In this document: piece by piece, positions 1-9,799 of the stretch | Layout of the letters: each line of letters opens with the position of its first letter | How positions within the stretch are numbered: position 1 is the first letter of the stretch | Assembly: GCA_025201705.1 (NCBI GenBank) | Contig: MU616743.1 | Span: 1-46,641 of the forward strand | DNA: 46,641 nt | Source: Dissophora ornata | Lineage: Eukaryota > Mortierellomycota > Mortierellomycetes > Mortierellales > Mortierellaceae | Reading direction: 5' to 3' | Notes under the pieces: model-generated | Told to the model about the DNA's origin: nothing | The model's input: only the letters and a program-made list of their open reading frames with translations | Database searches by the model: none | Program-made: the position numbers and the translations under genes

Positions 1-81
1 TGGCTTGCCGTCAGTCAGCTTCTCTTCCCACGACAGGAAGATAGGCTGTGCAGAACACACCGCGAGCAGGTCGCAAGCCAT
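1..81 (-). CDS. 5' end of an unrecognised gene, cut by the left edge
   Basis: An ATG at 81 (minus strand) opens a frame that stays open to the window edge. It gives 27 residues beginning MACDLLAVCSAQP and containing SWEEKLTDG. Directly upstream lies an intron-like 3' end: a TACTAAC branch motif and an AG about 15 nt before the ATG. A similar leader and the same first codons (ATGGCTTGCG) recur on the plus strand at 1957, which supports this ATG as a real start. I do not recognise the family. With only 27 residues visible no function can be proposed, and the real exon could be longer or could start elsewhere. Confidence 0.35.
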   Translation of the reverse strand, partial: MACDLLAVCSAQPIFLSWEEKLTDGKP

Positions 82-240
82 GGTGTTCCACCTATGTTAA
101 TAAGAAGGCATGTTAGTATCATTGGTATCATTGGCGACAATCTACTTTGGCTACTCGAGCTACTCTAACTACTATAACTACTATAACTACTCCAACTAGT
201 CTAACTAATCTAACTACTCTCACTGCTCTAACTATTTAAA
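72..240 (-). repeat. Left arm of an inverted leader duplication
   Basis: Read on the minus strand this segment has two parts. First comes a run of degenerate 9-base units of the type TAGTTAGAG or TAGTTATAG (about 145-240). Then comes a core (72-139) with TGTCGCCAATGA, TACTAACATG, a T-rich stretch, an AG and GTGGAAC.CCATGGCTTGCG. The core matches 1908-1966 on the plus strand at most positions. The main difference is a 9-base insertion here that duplicates TACCAATGA. The layout (branch site, acceptor, ATG) suggests the 3' end of a 5' UTR intron shared by two copies of one gene family. Confidence 0.6.
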
Positions 241-674
241 CTATTCTAAGGCCACATTCATTTTTTTTAATACAGTTTTTCTAGTGAAAGTGAAGAGAGC
301 AATATAAAAAAAAAGGTGAGTATGAATCGCAAAAGAAACAGTGTGCGTCGCTGTGCGAGGAAGTTCGGAGCTTTTTGGTTTTTCGAGATCGTGTTGCTGT
401 TTGCAAGGATGCACGGAGGTATGATTTTCGGTGGTACGGCAACACAGCACAACAAGTGACTAAACAGAGGGGTGCAACTTCAGGTAGAGTGGTGGTGCGA
501 GACTGAAAGATAGTTTCTGGGCCAAAAAAGACGAGTTCAGAGGCACAGAGTGAAGAACTAGCCCGATTCGACGAACGGACTGTCCAGGGTAAAGGTGTGT
601 GTGCGAGTGTCGCAAAGGGCAGAGTTCGGAAGCAAGGAAAGCAAAGTGCACTTACCGACCTACTATTTCCTGAA

Positions 675-872
675 GGGGTGGAGAGAAGAGTAAAGAGGAG
701 TAGGAAGAGTAAGATGGAGTGAAAGGAGTAAGAGGAGTGGAGTGGAGAGAAGAGTGGAAGGAGTGGAGTGAAGAGAGGAGTGGGGTGGAGAGAAGAGAGG
801 AGTGGAGTGGGGAGAAGGGTGGAGTGGAGAGAGTGAGGTGAAGAGGAGTGGAAGAAAGAAAGAAAAGAAAGA
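675..872. repeat. GA-rich degenerate minisatellite
   Basis: About 200 bases of variants of GAGGAGTGGAGTG and GAGAAGAGTGGAG, almost pure purine on the plus strand and so pure pyrimidine on the minus strand. It lies where a pyrimidine-rich promoter or leader for the minus-strand gene at the left edge would be expected. The long minus-strand frame through it encodes only Ser/Leu/Pro/His low complexity and is not a gene. Confidence 0.7.
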
Positions 873-1410
873 GAGGACAACGGGTGGAGGGTTTTAATGT
901 GACAGCACTCCCATGCTTCTTCAATGACACGACCATGAAAGATCGCCCGCAGTTTCCGACTTTTGGATGGTGGAAAACCAAGAAGCAAGAAAAGAGAATG
1001 GAAAACGAATGAATGCGAACATTTGACAGGCGGAAAGGAGTTTGACAGAGACAAAGAAGAGACAGAGAAGAAAGCTTTGCTGTATCTGTCGGTCCATGGC
1101 AACCAGTTAACGTTGTCACTGGGATCGGCGGCATACAGAAACCATCGATATTTGCATCGCAGTAAAAGCTACCCCCTGGCGAGCGCATCCTCACAGCGAA
1201 AGGAAGAAAGAAAAAAAAAGCTTACATCAATGTATACTCTCATGTGTGTGATGAGATTGCTCCAGGCACCAGGCATAACGCTCTGATTATTTCACATTGC
1301 CGGTGTATTACTCAAACACAGACAGGTTGCTGTGCTTTACAGTGTTTGCTTCTGCGTCTCTTAATGTAATTTTGTCCGGTGGCCGATCTGCCACCATGCG
1401 GCGAGAGTGC

Positions 1411-1640
1411 AGCATATAAGCTTTTTCTCTTTTCACTCTTTCTTCTCAGTCTCTTTCTTCGCCTTCCTGTCTCAGTCTCTCTCCTCTCTCTCTCTCTCTT
1501 ACCTCTCCCTGCACACTTTCAAAGCTTTCAGTAACCTCCCGGTCAGCTTCGTCGATCTCTCTCCCCTCCTCCAGCTCGCCCGTCTTTCCTAAACTCACTT
1601 CTCCCCCCGCTGTCGGTCTTTCCACTTTTGTTTGCCGCCA
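1411..1640 (+). promoter_or_regulatory. TATA-like motif followed by a CT tract
   Basis: CATATAAG at 1413-1420 is followed at once by a long CT-rich run that includes an uninterrupted CTCTCTCT stretch near 1480-1500. Pyrimidine-rich leaders of this kind stand before several other genes in the window. It is therefore the likely promoter of the plus-strand leader copy that ends at the ATG at 1957. No transcript evidence is available. Confidence 0.4.
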
Positions 1641-1796
1641 AGTTGATTCCACCTTGTCCTCTCTTTGAACTCGCTTTGAAACCCTTCTTTTTGTCACACA
1701 AACAACGCGTGCGCAGACAGAAACATACTAACATCTGAGGGGGTTTCTTTTTTCTTCTTTTTTAAATCTTTTCAGGCGTGTAGGCAAGGGTACGAC

Positions 1797-1966
1797 CCCT
1801 CTGCCTTAGTGTAGTTAGGGTAGCCATGATAGCCAGAGTAGCCAGAATAGAGAGTAATATGAACAGTTGGAGCAGCGAGAGTAAGTAAAATAGTAGCGTA
1901 GATGGAATGTCGCCAATGACACTAACATGTCTTTTTGTTAACACAAGTGGAACGCCATGGCTTGCG
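1797..1966 (+). repeat. Right arm of the inverted leader duplication
   Basis: This is the plus-strand counterpart of 72-240. It has a degenerate run of units such as TAGCCAGAG (1810-1860), then TGTCGCCAATGA, CACTAACATG, a T-rich stretch, ACACAAG and GTGGAACGCCATGGCTTGCG. The order of branch motif, acceptor and ATG is the same as in the left arm. Similarity is strongest over 1908-1966 and stops abruptly after the tenth base of the reading frame. Confidence 0.6.
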
Positions 1967-2157
1967 GGACGATTTTGGTTGGCAATCGTCCCAATAAAAG
2001 TTCGACTGTTCATGCTTGTTTTCCTTCAGTCGCGTGGTGGAATGCATTAACAGGACCTGCTCGTCTGTGTTGGAACGGACACTGTATGAGGTCTCGCGAC
2101 GCGAATGCTGTCTTTAAACATCATCGTTGCAGGAGCCAGCGTCCATCTAAGCTATGA
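1957..2157 (+). pseudogene. Probable broken copy of the left-edge gene
   Basis: The ATG and next seven bases match the left-edge gene. The sequence then departs into 87 unrelated bases that begin with a hairpin. Similarity briefly resumes at 2054-2063 with the same GACCTGCTCG that follows the start in the left copy. The open frame is only 66 codons and looks random after the first four residues. An insertion that split the copy, or simple decay, would explain this. A 3' acceptor-like AACAG sits just before the point where the match resumes, so an intron cannot be excluded. Confidence 0.3.
1966..1992. repeat. Perfect 9-bp hairpin at the break in homology
   Basis: GGGACGATT (1966-1974) pairs perfectly with AATCGTCCC (1984-1992) around a 9-base loop. 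It starts exactly where the two leader copies stop matching, so it may mark the end of an inserted sequence. It may also be chance. Confidence 0.5.
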
Positions 2158-2365
2158 TCACAAGACCACACCCTTTCTCGCGCACCAGCCATATGCAACT
2201 GTCATCACTACAAGCACCAGAACAAAAACTGTACTATTCACTGGTCATGAGTGATGACAAGAAGTTGCATGAACGCCGACACCATTCGTCTGATAGCAAT
2301 CAAACTATTACTTCAAGGTCTACACCCCTGGAGCATCGCATATTGTGTTTGATTACAAGATTAAT

Positions 2366-2371
2366 TTATTT
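2366..2371 (-). terminator. Poly(A) signal of the eIF2 gamma gene
   Basis: AATAAA on the minus strand, 54 bases beyond the stop codon of the eIF2 gamma gene. The 2158-2424 interval holds nothing else recognisable. Confidence 0.5.
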
Positions 2372-2424
2372 TTGTGCTTCTGTCAATGGTACGTGTCTTT
2401 TTTTTTGGCCTTTGATTCTGCGCT

Positions 2425-4545
2425 TTAAATGAGAACATAAGAGCCGCCCGTGACCTTACCCCATCCGATCATACGCCAGTGGTTGGCGATACGACGTGAC
2501 AAAGCAACGTTTGCACCGGCTCTGGAAAAAAAAAAAAAAAAAAAAGTCAAATCAGAACAAAAGACATAGGGTTTTGTGCGACGATCCATTTGCCAAACCA
2601 TGCGACCTCAAACTGAACATACTCTGAGCATGCAAGTCCTGTAAGAGCGATCTTAGCAATGTCGTTCTTCACTTCGATAACACGCCCTCCAGTCGAAGTA
2701 GGTCCAATGTTGACCATCAAGACCTCGTTCTTGGCCAACTTCGTGACCTTGGCTTGCTTCTTGTCATCCACCTTCACACCCAGAAGACGGCGGAGCAAGA
2801 GGTACTGGATCTCCAACTCGGAGTAAACCTCCGGCAACGTTCCAACAGCACCTAGAACCTGGCCGACCAGACGGTCAGCACGGCAGAGCGTAGGATCAAT
2901 CTTGGTCCCCACACTGATCAACCCACCAGGGACTGCAAACTTCAAATTATTGTTCTCTGCCAAGAGTGTGACGATGCGCGAGAAGATCGGCCTGCACTTG
3001 ATCTTGCCCTCGTTATCCTTGCTGATAATACCGGGGCGAATTTCGATTTCATCTCCAAGCTATGACAATGTGGCGAGGGTTCAATTAGATCAAGGCCGTC
3101 TAGGCTCTAACCTTACCTAAAAAAACGTGCAGGAGTTCGCAAATTTATGTGCATCATTGAATACCCTCAACACTCCGCTGAGAATCGAGCCTCCAGCAAC
3201 GCCTCCAGTCAAGCTATCGGCCTCAGTGCCAGGCCTGTTGAACTCAAAGGAACGAATGACAATAAGGCGAGGGTCGGATGTGAAATCACGGACTGGAATG
3301 GGGATTCTCTCGACAATGTATTCGTTAACCGCATCGATGTTGTACTTGAGCTGAGCAGAGACGGGAACAATCGGCGCAGAGTCGGCGATGGTCCCCTTGA
3401 CGAACTGCAAGATACTTTGGTAGTGATCCTGAGCAGTAGTCTTCTCGATCAAGTCAACCTTGTTCTGTAAAATTAAAATGTGTTTTAGTTTCATGATTTC
3501 AATGGCTGCCAGGTGCTCACTGGTCTGAGGCTGTGGGCAGGGTTCGTTGGCAGCAACCAACAGAAGGGCGGCGTCCATAACAGCGGCCCCGTTCAACATG
3601 GCGGCCATGAGAAAATCGTGTCCTATCAGTAGCGAACATTGACAGTAATAATCCAAGGCTCACTACGAAGGCGTGATCTGAGCGAGTTTGATTATGGGTC
3701 TAATGCGTGTTGTTAGCACTAAATACCTGCGCAATCAACAAATGACACATGTCTAATTGGATGCCGTTGCCGGTCAATTTGGTGCAGCGTTGTTAGCGGT
3801 GTTTTTCGTATTGACTCTCGCGAACCATGAAGCCATCACTCCCTGGTCAGCTCAGGTTTGTTCTCCTGAACAGTGTCCTCATACCTCTCCAACTTCATGA
3901 TACCGCCACATCCAGGTCGCTCGCACTTGGGGCGATCTTCCATGTTGCTGCGGTACGACTTGTAGCATCCAGGACGGGGACATGCCTCATTTTGACATTT
4001 GTAGATCTGGTACGATGGAGCAGAAGTTGATGCTGAGTGAAGTGATATTGATCCAATGATCTCTGCAGAACAAAGCTTACTCGATCTCAATCAGTGCGCA
4101 AGTCCTTCTAGCTCTGATACCTTGACATTAGTGTGCCCTAGCTTGGTGGCAATTCCACATTCCATCACGTTCTTGAAACGAATTGTCTATCGAGAATAAA
4201 ATGTATATCGTCACGCCCCAATACACGGCTCTGTCAATCCAGTGTGCGAGTCGATCAAAACAAAGAAGCTGTTGTGTACCTGAACACCAGACATGGCTTT
4301 GACAATGGTGGATTTACCGTGAGCTACGTGGCCAATGGTACCTGTTGCATGAATATGGAACGGAGTGGCATTAGCGAGGGAGAACGTATCGAATATTGCT
4401 CTAACTCCGACAGTTCTCGTGTCGAGGTACGATGCATTCGAGCGATCTGGACCGTACCAATGTTGATCGTGGCCTGCTTGGAGATGATCTCGTGGGAAAG
4501 GGCATGAAGCATGGATAGGTCCAGAGGCGAATCCGCGTTGGCCAT
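2425..4545 (-). CDS. GCD11: Translation initiation factor eIF2 subunit gamma
   Basis: This is the GTP-binding subunit of eIF2, which carries initiator Met-tRNA to the 40S ribosome. The exons are 4545-4458, 4341-4280, 4186-4121, 4006-3885, 3752-3727, 3622-3165, 3059-2623 and 2521-2425; they join in frame to 451 residues, slightly shorter than human eIF2 gamma. G1 is GHVAHGKS (33-40), followed by the Cys-rich [14 protein letters not shown] insert. G3 lies in a 26-nt exon as DCAGHD (119-124), where the usual form is DCPGHD. G4 is NKVD and G5 is SAQ. Domains II and III contain [20 protein letters not shown] and end [18 protein letters not shown]. The ATG at 4545 ([10 protein letters not shown]) is the first in frame and precedes the family's [13 protein letters not shown] block. 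The gene is divergent from DEF1. Confidence 0.97.
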
Positions 4546-5083
4546 GGTGTGCTGATAGAGCGAGCTGCGTTGGGGAGGCGGAGGGTGTGTCCACGCAGAA
4601 AAGCACGGAGTCGCCAAAAAGGAATGTGGAGAGATCGCAAGTGCTACCGCCAGTCCGCCTTGAAGTCTCCCTTCGCCCCCCTGCCTGCTTCCCCCCACAC
4701 AATAATATTTCTCTCTTCTCTTTCCTGCCGCACAACACATCGCCTTGCTCTCCACCCACCCACCCCCTTTCCTCCGCTGACACAACGCGCCTTTTCTCAC
4801 ACGACACTCGCGCACACACCTTATATATAAAAGGTAAATGCTCCGTTGCAACTCAAAAAAATAGAGCACGATTCGCCCATCCTGCCCAGACGTTCAAGCG
4901 CATCGTGATTGAGAGCCGCCGAGAGTGCCATGCCACGAATGGGCGAGCACAGTCAGCGAGCGTGATTCCATTCTGCCTTGCCTGTGGAAGCGTCGATCGC
5001 ATTGGTTAAAGCTGGGGTTGTCGTCAATGCGGCCCGACTACTGACTAGTCTTCCTTTCATTCCCCTTCATTCAACAAAAGCAA
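4546..5083. promoter_or_regulatory. Divergent promoter region of eIF2 gamma and DEF1
   Basis: 538 bases separate the two start codons. A TATATATAAAA element sits near 4822-4832 and a C/T-rich block at about 4670-4800. No gene is recognisable: plus-strand frames here are antisense shadows or low complexity. The assignment of the TATA-like element to one of the two genes is open. Confidence 0.45.
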
Positions 5084-8000
5084 ATGACATTTCACAGTAC
5101 AATCTCACAAAGGCGCCCAAGTGGCAAAGATGAACCAGAAGACCTCCGCCGACTCCGCAAAGACCATGGAGGATCACTTGCTACGCTGAAGGAACTTTTT
5201 GCAGAATGGTCAGAGGAAGATCTCTTGTACGCCATCCAGGACGCAAATGGCGACATCAACCTGGCCACTCTCCGCATCAGTGAGGGTAAGTAAGCATCGT
5301 GGTTCTTTTTTGCCAACTGCCTTCCTCTCTCTTCACCGTTCACTCCACATCGCTCCTACCCCTTGGTCCCGACGTTCCATTCCGTTTGACTGTTTGATTT
5401 TGCCCCTTCCCTTGCAAGATGGAGTTTTGTCTCCATGAGCCTGCGAGCTAGACCTTGGACGATGGGGTGTTCGTGTCGAGAGGGAGATATCCGTTTTTAC
5501 CCCTTTTTAGTTTGGCCCTGTCGATGACGGCGTGCAAGGGCCCCGATTCTGTTTTACCACTAAACTTCTAACCACCGCAGAGACCGTGGTTTTCGGTCGG
5601 CGCTGCCAACAGCGCCACGCAGGATCTGAGAGAGGACTAATACCAATAATACCAAGGGCAGGCGCCACTGGTGTTTGTTTCAACTGACGTGGCCAATAGC
5701 CTTTTTCGGCAGATCAACACAATTATCGTGTGTCCAGGTCCCTCCTTACCGAGTTCTAGCGACATCAGCTCCCACTAACTGACTCTATTTGTGCGGCACT
5801 GTAGGTCACGCCGCTCAATGGGGCGAAGTCAAGGGCAAGAAGAAGACCTCGAAGCCAAAGTCCTCGACCACCAGCCAGCGTGGAGGATTCGCAGATCGCG
5901 GGTCGCGTGGTAGAGGTGGTACGACGATCCCATAGCAATCTACACTTGATATGTGTCTAGACGAAGAGGCGCATTCTCACGCACGACGTTTTCGTCTTCC
6001 CCCACAACCCTTATATTTATAAATGATTTTCTAGACGGATTCCGTGGAGGACGCGGTGGATCGACTCGAGGAGCGTCCCGTGCTCAGAATGGCGGAGATC
6101 GACCTGGACGCTCTTCCAAGGAGAACGATGATGGCTATCCAGCCTTGGGCGGATCAGTGAATGCAGGAAAGATTAATGGCACCACAAACAACAACGCACC
6201 ATCATGGGCCGATATTACAGCAGCAAGCAAAGGCTCCTCGGACACGGCTTCTGGATGGAGCACTTCAGCAACAACCACAACTACTACGAATGATGCTTCT
6301 TTGAACAGCAACGACAAGGTAGCAGAATCAAACGGCACCACGAAAGACTCATGGGATGCTACAACCACAACCACAGATACTGCAGTTTCAGACTCAGGAG
6401 ATACAGCAATTGAGCCCACCACAACTACCGAGGCTACGGATGCTCCAGCCACATCCGCACCTTCCATGGACTCATGGGATGCCCCAGCCGTACCAACCGC
6501 CACCGCCACTTCATCTTCATCCAGTACCACGGTACCGTCCCGCAAAGTCAACACTGCCACGATTCCCGTAGGAACTAAAATGTCCTGGGCCAAGGTTGCT
6601 CAGTAAGTGTCAAGATCACTCGAACAATGGCTAAAGTCATAATTGACAATGCGTACTGATGCGAAATACCCTGAACTCTGTCATTTCACTAGACCACAAC
6701 CAGCGCCTCAGCCCGCACCTGTCGCTCCGCCAAAAAGTCTACCAGTCACTGCATCTGCGTCTGCACCTGGTGTCGAGAAAGAGTCAAAGCCTGTTGCACC
6801 AGTCTCTGAACCTGTTGTTGAGCCTACCCCTGAACCCGCTCTTGAACCCACTCCTGAACCCACTCCTGAACCCACTCTTGAACCCACTCCTGAGCCCGTC
6901 TCTGAACCTGAAATTGTAGTTGTGGAAGAACCCGAAGTGAAAGCCGTGGAGGTTGAAGATGTGGAATCCGCACCAAAGGAGACAGAAACCTCTGCATCTG
7001 AGCCTGCAGCTGAAACTGAAGCCGAACAAGCCAAAGTCTCGGCCCCGACTCCCGCCACACCAGCCAACATTCCAGGATCGAAACAAAAGCATGCCGCTCA
7101 ACCTCGTCGTTTGAATCAGGACACTCCCGTTGTGATGCCTATCGGATCGGCCGCGCTCCATGGCGTCAGCCTCAAGTTTGGTAACTTCTCTTTGAATGAC
7201 GACACTGAAGACGCCGATGTCGAGACGCAAGCTGAGCAGCCTGTTGCCAGCACTCCTCCCGCACAACCCGAGCAGCCCACTCAGCCTGCCCAGCCTGCCC
7301 AACCTGCCCAACCGGTCTTGCCCACCCAGCCAGTCCAACCTGCCCAGTCTGCCCAGCCAGCCCAACCAGCCCAACCTGCCCAGCCAGTCCAACCTGCCCA
7401 GTCTGCCCAACCTGCCCAACCTGCCCAACCTGCTCAGCCTGCCCAACCTGCTCAGCCACAACCACAGCAACAGCAGCAGCAGCAGCAGCAACCAGCCTAT
7501 GGTCGTCAACCAAATGCCCCCACGAGCACTTCTGGATATCAGGGAACCTCACCGGCTGCAGTTGCTCAATCAACAAGCACCAGCGCCTCTTACCTGAAAC
7601 AGGACCCTGGCGCTAACAATCTAGGCCAGCATCACCACTATCCCGGCATGGGACATGACGCGATGAGCCCACCTTATGGATCGTACATGCCCCCAGCCAA
7701 CCAGCTTGGCTCCTTTGGAATGGCACCTATGGCTTCTCTTCCAAACGAATATGCTGCTCTCTACGCTAGCGAAATTCAGCGCGCCATGTATTATGACCCG
7801 ACCGGCTATGGTCAAATGCCAGGCGCTGGCGCTAATAGCTATCAATCACGCGACAGCAAGTACAACCATGAATCGCCTGCCGCTGTCAGCACCACCGGAG
7901 CTGCCAGCACTGGCACAACGCAGGCACAGCAGACACTTCAGCAACAGCAACAGCAGGCATACCCCAACATGGCAAGCGGATTGCCTTACTACCCGTACTA

Positions 8001-8622
8001 CTACATGGCGCCGAACCAATTCCCCAATGCTTATCAGCAGTCCGGATATGGCCAACCTTTCATGAACAAGAATATGTATCCGATGTACCAGCAGCAACAG
8101 CAACAGCAACAGCACTCTAATAAGCCTGGATCGGCAAATTCTCCGTACAGCAACTATGGATCGACCGGCGCGGGTCAAGGAAGCCATCACCAGTACTCGC
8201 AGTCAGGATATGATGACATGTCCGGAGCTGGACTCCATGGCATGGGCGGTTTAGGCAACGATCCCTATGGCAAGTACGGCAACCCTGGCGTGCAAGGATA
8301 CTTGGGTGGACAGCAGCAAGGTGCCGCCCCTACACCCAACTCTGGCAATGCCAAGGGTGGCTCTGGTGCAGGTGGCTATGGTGGAGTGGAGAAGGCAGCG
8401 AATGGACAGACCACGAACGTCTCCGGAAATGGAGCTCTTCAAGGTCAACAGGGGGCTGGAATTAATCAGGGACAACAGGCGTATTACCAACAGCCGATGT
8501 TTTCGGGTTACCAGTACCCCAACCATCACCAAGGCTATCATCCTAGCCAACACCAGGGGCAGCATCAGGGATCTGGTCGCAACAATAACAATAACAATCA
8601 GCAGTTCTGGACGCAGAACTGA
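5084..8622 (+). CDS. DEF1: Def1-like CUE-domain protein with a prion-like tail
   Basis: Exons 5084-5285, 5805-5918, 6035-6602 and 6693-8622 give 937 residues. Residues about 18-80 form a CUE-like ubiquitin-binding helix bundle (EDLRRLRKDHGGSLATLKEL, WSEEDLLYAIQDANGD, RISEGHAAQWGEVKGKK), the signature of fungal Def1. In yeast this protein promotes ubiquitylation and removal of stalled RNA polymerase II. A basic RGG patch (DGFRGGRGG) and NNNAPSWADI follow. The rest is low complexity: Ser/Thr-rich, then EP(T/L)PEP repeats (about 338-366), QPA repeats (about 483-549), two poly-Q runs and an N/Q/Y/G-rich C-terminus. The yeast protein has a similar Q-rich tail that is cleaved on activation. The ATG at 5084 is the only good one before the CUE. 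Function is by family; the tail is too variable for alignment by eye. Confidence 0.85.
5286..5804 (+). other. Unusually long first intron of DEF1
   Basis: 519 nt against about 75-130 nt for most introns here. It begins GTAAGT and ends CTGTAG, with CACTAACTGAC as a good branch site 27 bases before the end. A small hairpin (ATGGAG / CTCCAT, near 5420-5440) and a GC-rich middle are visible. I could not identify a snoRNA with convincing box motifs. Confidence 0.6.
6820..6909 (+). repeat. Coding repeat: EP(T/L)PEP units in DEF1
   Basis: About seven near-identical 12-base units of the form GAACCCACTCCT, encoding Glu-Pro-Thr/Leu-Pro. The near identity at DNA level points to recent slippage or unequal exchange, so length may vary between strains. 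Confidence 0.8.
7257..7490 (+). repeat. Coding repeat: QPA/QSA units and a CAG run in DEF1
   Basis: Some twenty 9-base units of the form CAACCTGCC or CAGCCAGTC encode Gln-Pro-Ala/Val. They are followed by a CAG run that encodes poly-glutamine. A second CAG/CAA run lies at about 8088-8112. Only the reading frame of DEF1 gives a sensible protein; the long antisense and shifted frames here are by-products of the repeat. Confidence 0.85.
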
Positions 8623-9337
8623 AGGCGCTTGCAGGAAAAAATATATATTTATCATTCTTTTGATGCAACCTTCAAAGACGAAAGAGTTACTGCATTTTGT
8701 GTTTTACTGTCATTCACTGCCTTGTTCACTCTGACCCTATTATCCTCTGTTCATTCCTCTTGTTTTCTGCAATGCGTTTGTACTCTTTTGACTGCATAGT
8801 TTATCCGAATAAAAAAAATCGTATTTTAAAGGCCTCTCTTTTTTTACTACGCTGTCGACCTGTGGGGTATGAAAACACCCCACAAAAAGCATTGTGTAGT
8901 GGCAAATCGGGGCATGTTTATTATTTTTCTTCATGACGAAGATCTTGCATATCCATCTGCGACAATCCTTTGAAAACTGCGAGCTCTGGGTAGTGATGGA
9001 TGATGTGTATTACTTTGTATTCTGTTTGCGATGTTTCTAATAAAAAAAAAGGTTCAAAAAGCAACTCGATCAGAATGACGATTGGGCAATGTGTCAATTT
9101 CGTGTGCGAAAAAGTGATGACAGAGTGACAACAACGACGCAAGCAAAGGTGTTCATTCCCATCCTGTGTTGTCTTAGCCACATGCGTGTATTCCGCTCTT
9201 GGGGAGGTGTTTGGTCTCAGATTCGGCGTCTATCTGGGGGCATCTCTGTTAAAAAGGCCTCTCCTTTTCTTTTTTCTTCATTAATAACTTTTCCTTCCAA
9301 CTCAAACCACTAGCACAAACAAACCTAGCCTTCAACC
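8623..9337. other. DEF1 3' UTR and PMP3 promoter
   Basis: AATAAA at 8808-8813 is the likely DEF1 poly(A) signal. The last 100 bases before PMP3 are T/C-rich (CTTTTCTTTTTTCTTC). No gene is seen between. Confidence 0.5.
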
Positions 9338-9799
9338 ATGGCTCTCACTTGCCTCGACATCTTCAAGTTCATTTTCGCCGTTATCTTCCCCCCTCTGGGA
9401 GTCTTCCTGGAGGTAACATTTCAACATTATCGATGCTCTAGCATATCGGCTGATAGCGAGAACTCATGTCTTGAGACTCCAAGGCTCTGTATCTGACATT
9501 TTGCCTTTGTCTTCCTATATTTTCTTTCTCACGAGTAGAGAGGATGCGGCGCTGATCTGCTCATCAACATCTTGCTAACTTGCTTGGGTTACATTCCCGG
9601 TACGTGTCTGCCCATGTCACCAAAACTGTGGGGATTTTTTTTTTGTCCAAGTGATGCAAACCCGCACTATGCACGATGATGCCATCATCAATGCGAGACC
9701 AATTTTCTTCATTCTTTACTTATGCTCGCATGACTTTATTCGTTTCCCTGTCGTCACATAGGTATCATCCACGCTTTCTACATTATTCTAAAGTATTAG
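9338..9799 (+). CDS. PMP3: Plasma membrane proteolipid 3 (UPF0057 family)
   Basis: Exons 9338-9412, 9539-9599 and 9762-9799 give 57 residues, a typical length for Pmp3. The protein is two transmembrane helices joined by a short loop: FKFIFAVIFPPLGVFLE, then RGCGADLLINILLTCLGYIP, ending GIIHAFYIILKY. The PPLGVF.E, GCG and GYIPG motifs are diagnostic. In fungi and plants this proteolipid sits in the plasma membrane and limits hyperpolarisation and sodium entry under salt stress. The ATG is set by family length and sits in an AACCATGG context. AATAAA at 9942 is the likely poly(A) signal. Confidence 0.97.

Larger units (their letters stand above)
241..1796. other. Gene-free region between two divergent leaders
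   Basis: I find no credible gene here. The long open frames, including one of 273 codons on the minus strand, run through purine- or pyrimidine-rich low-complexity DNA and resemble no family. The stretch probably holds back-to-back promoters and 5' UTRs: a pyrimidine-rich leader for the minus-strand gene (GA-rich on plus, 675-872) and one for the plus-strand copy (about 1421-1640). Confidence 0.5.

Noticed and set aside
281..1102. 273-codon minus-strand frame
   Set aside because: It runs through the GA/CT minisatellite, encodes Ser/Leu/Pro/His repeats and resembles no family. The purine bias alone keeps it open.
6784..7509. 241-codon antisense frame over DEF1
   Set aside because: It is a product of the QPA and EPTPEP repeats; the plus frame carries the CUE domain and splices correctly.
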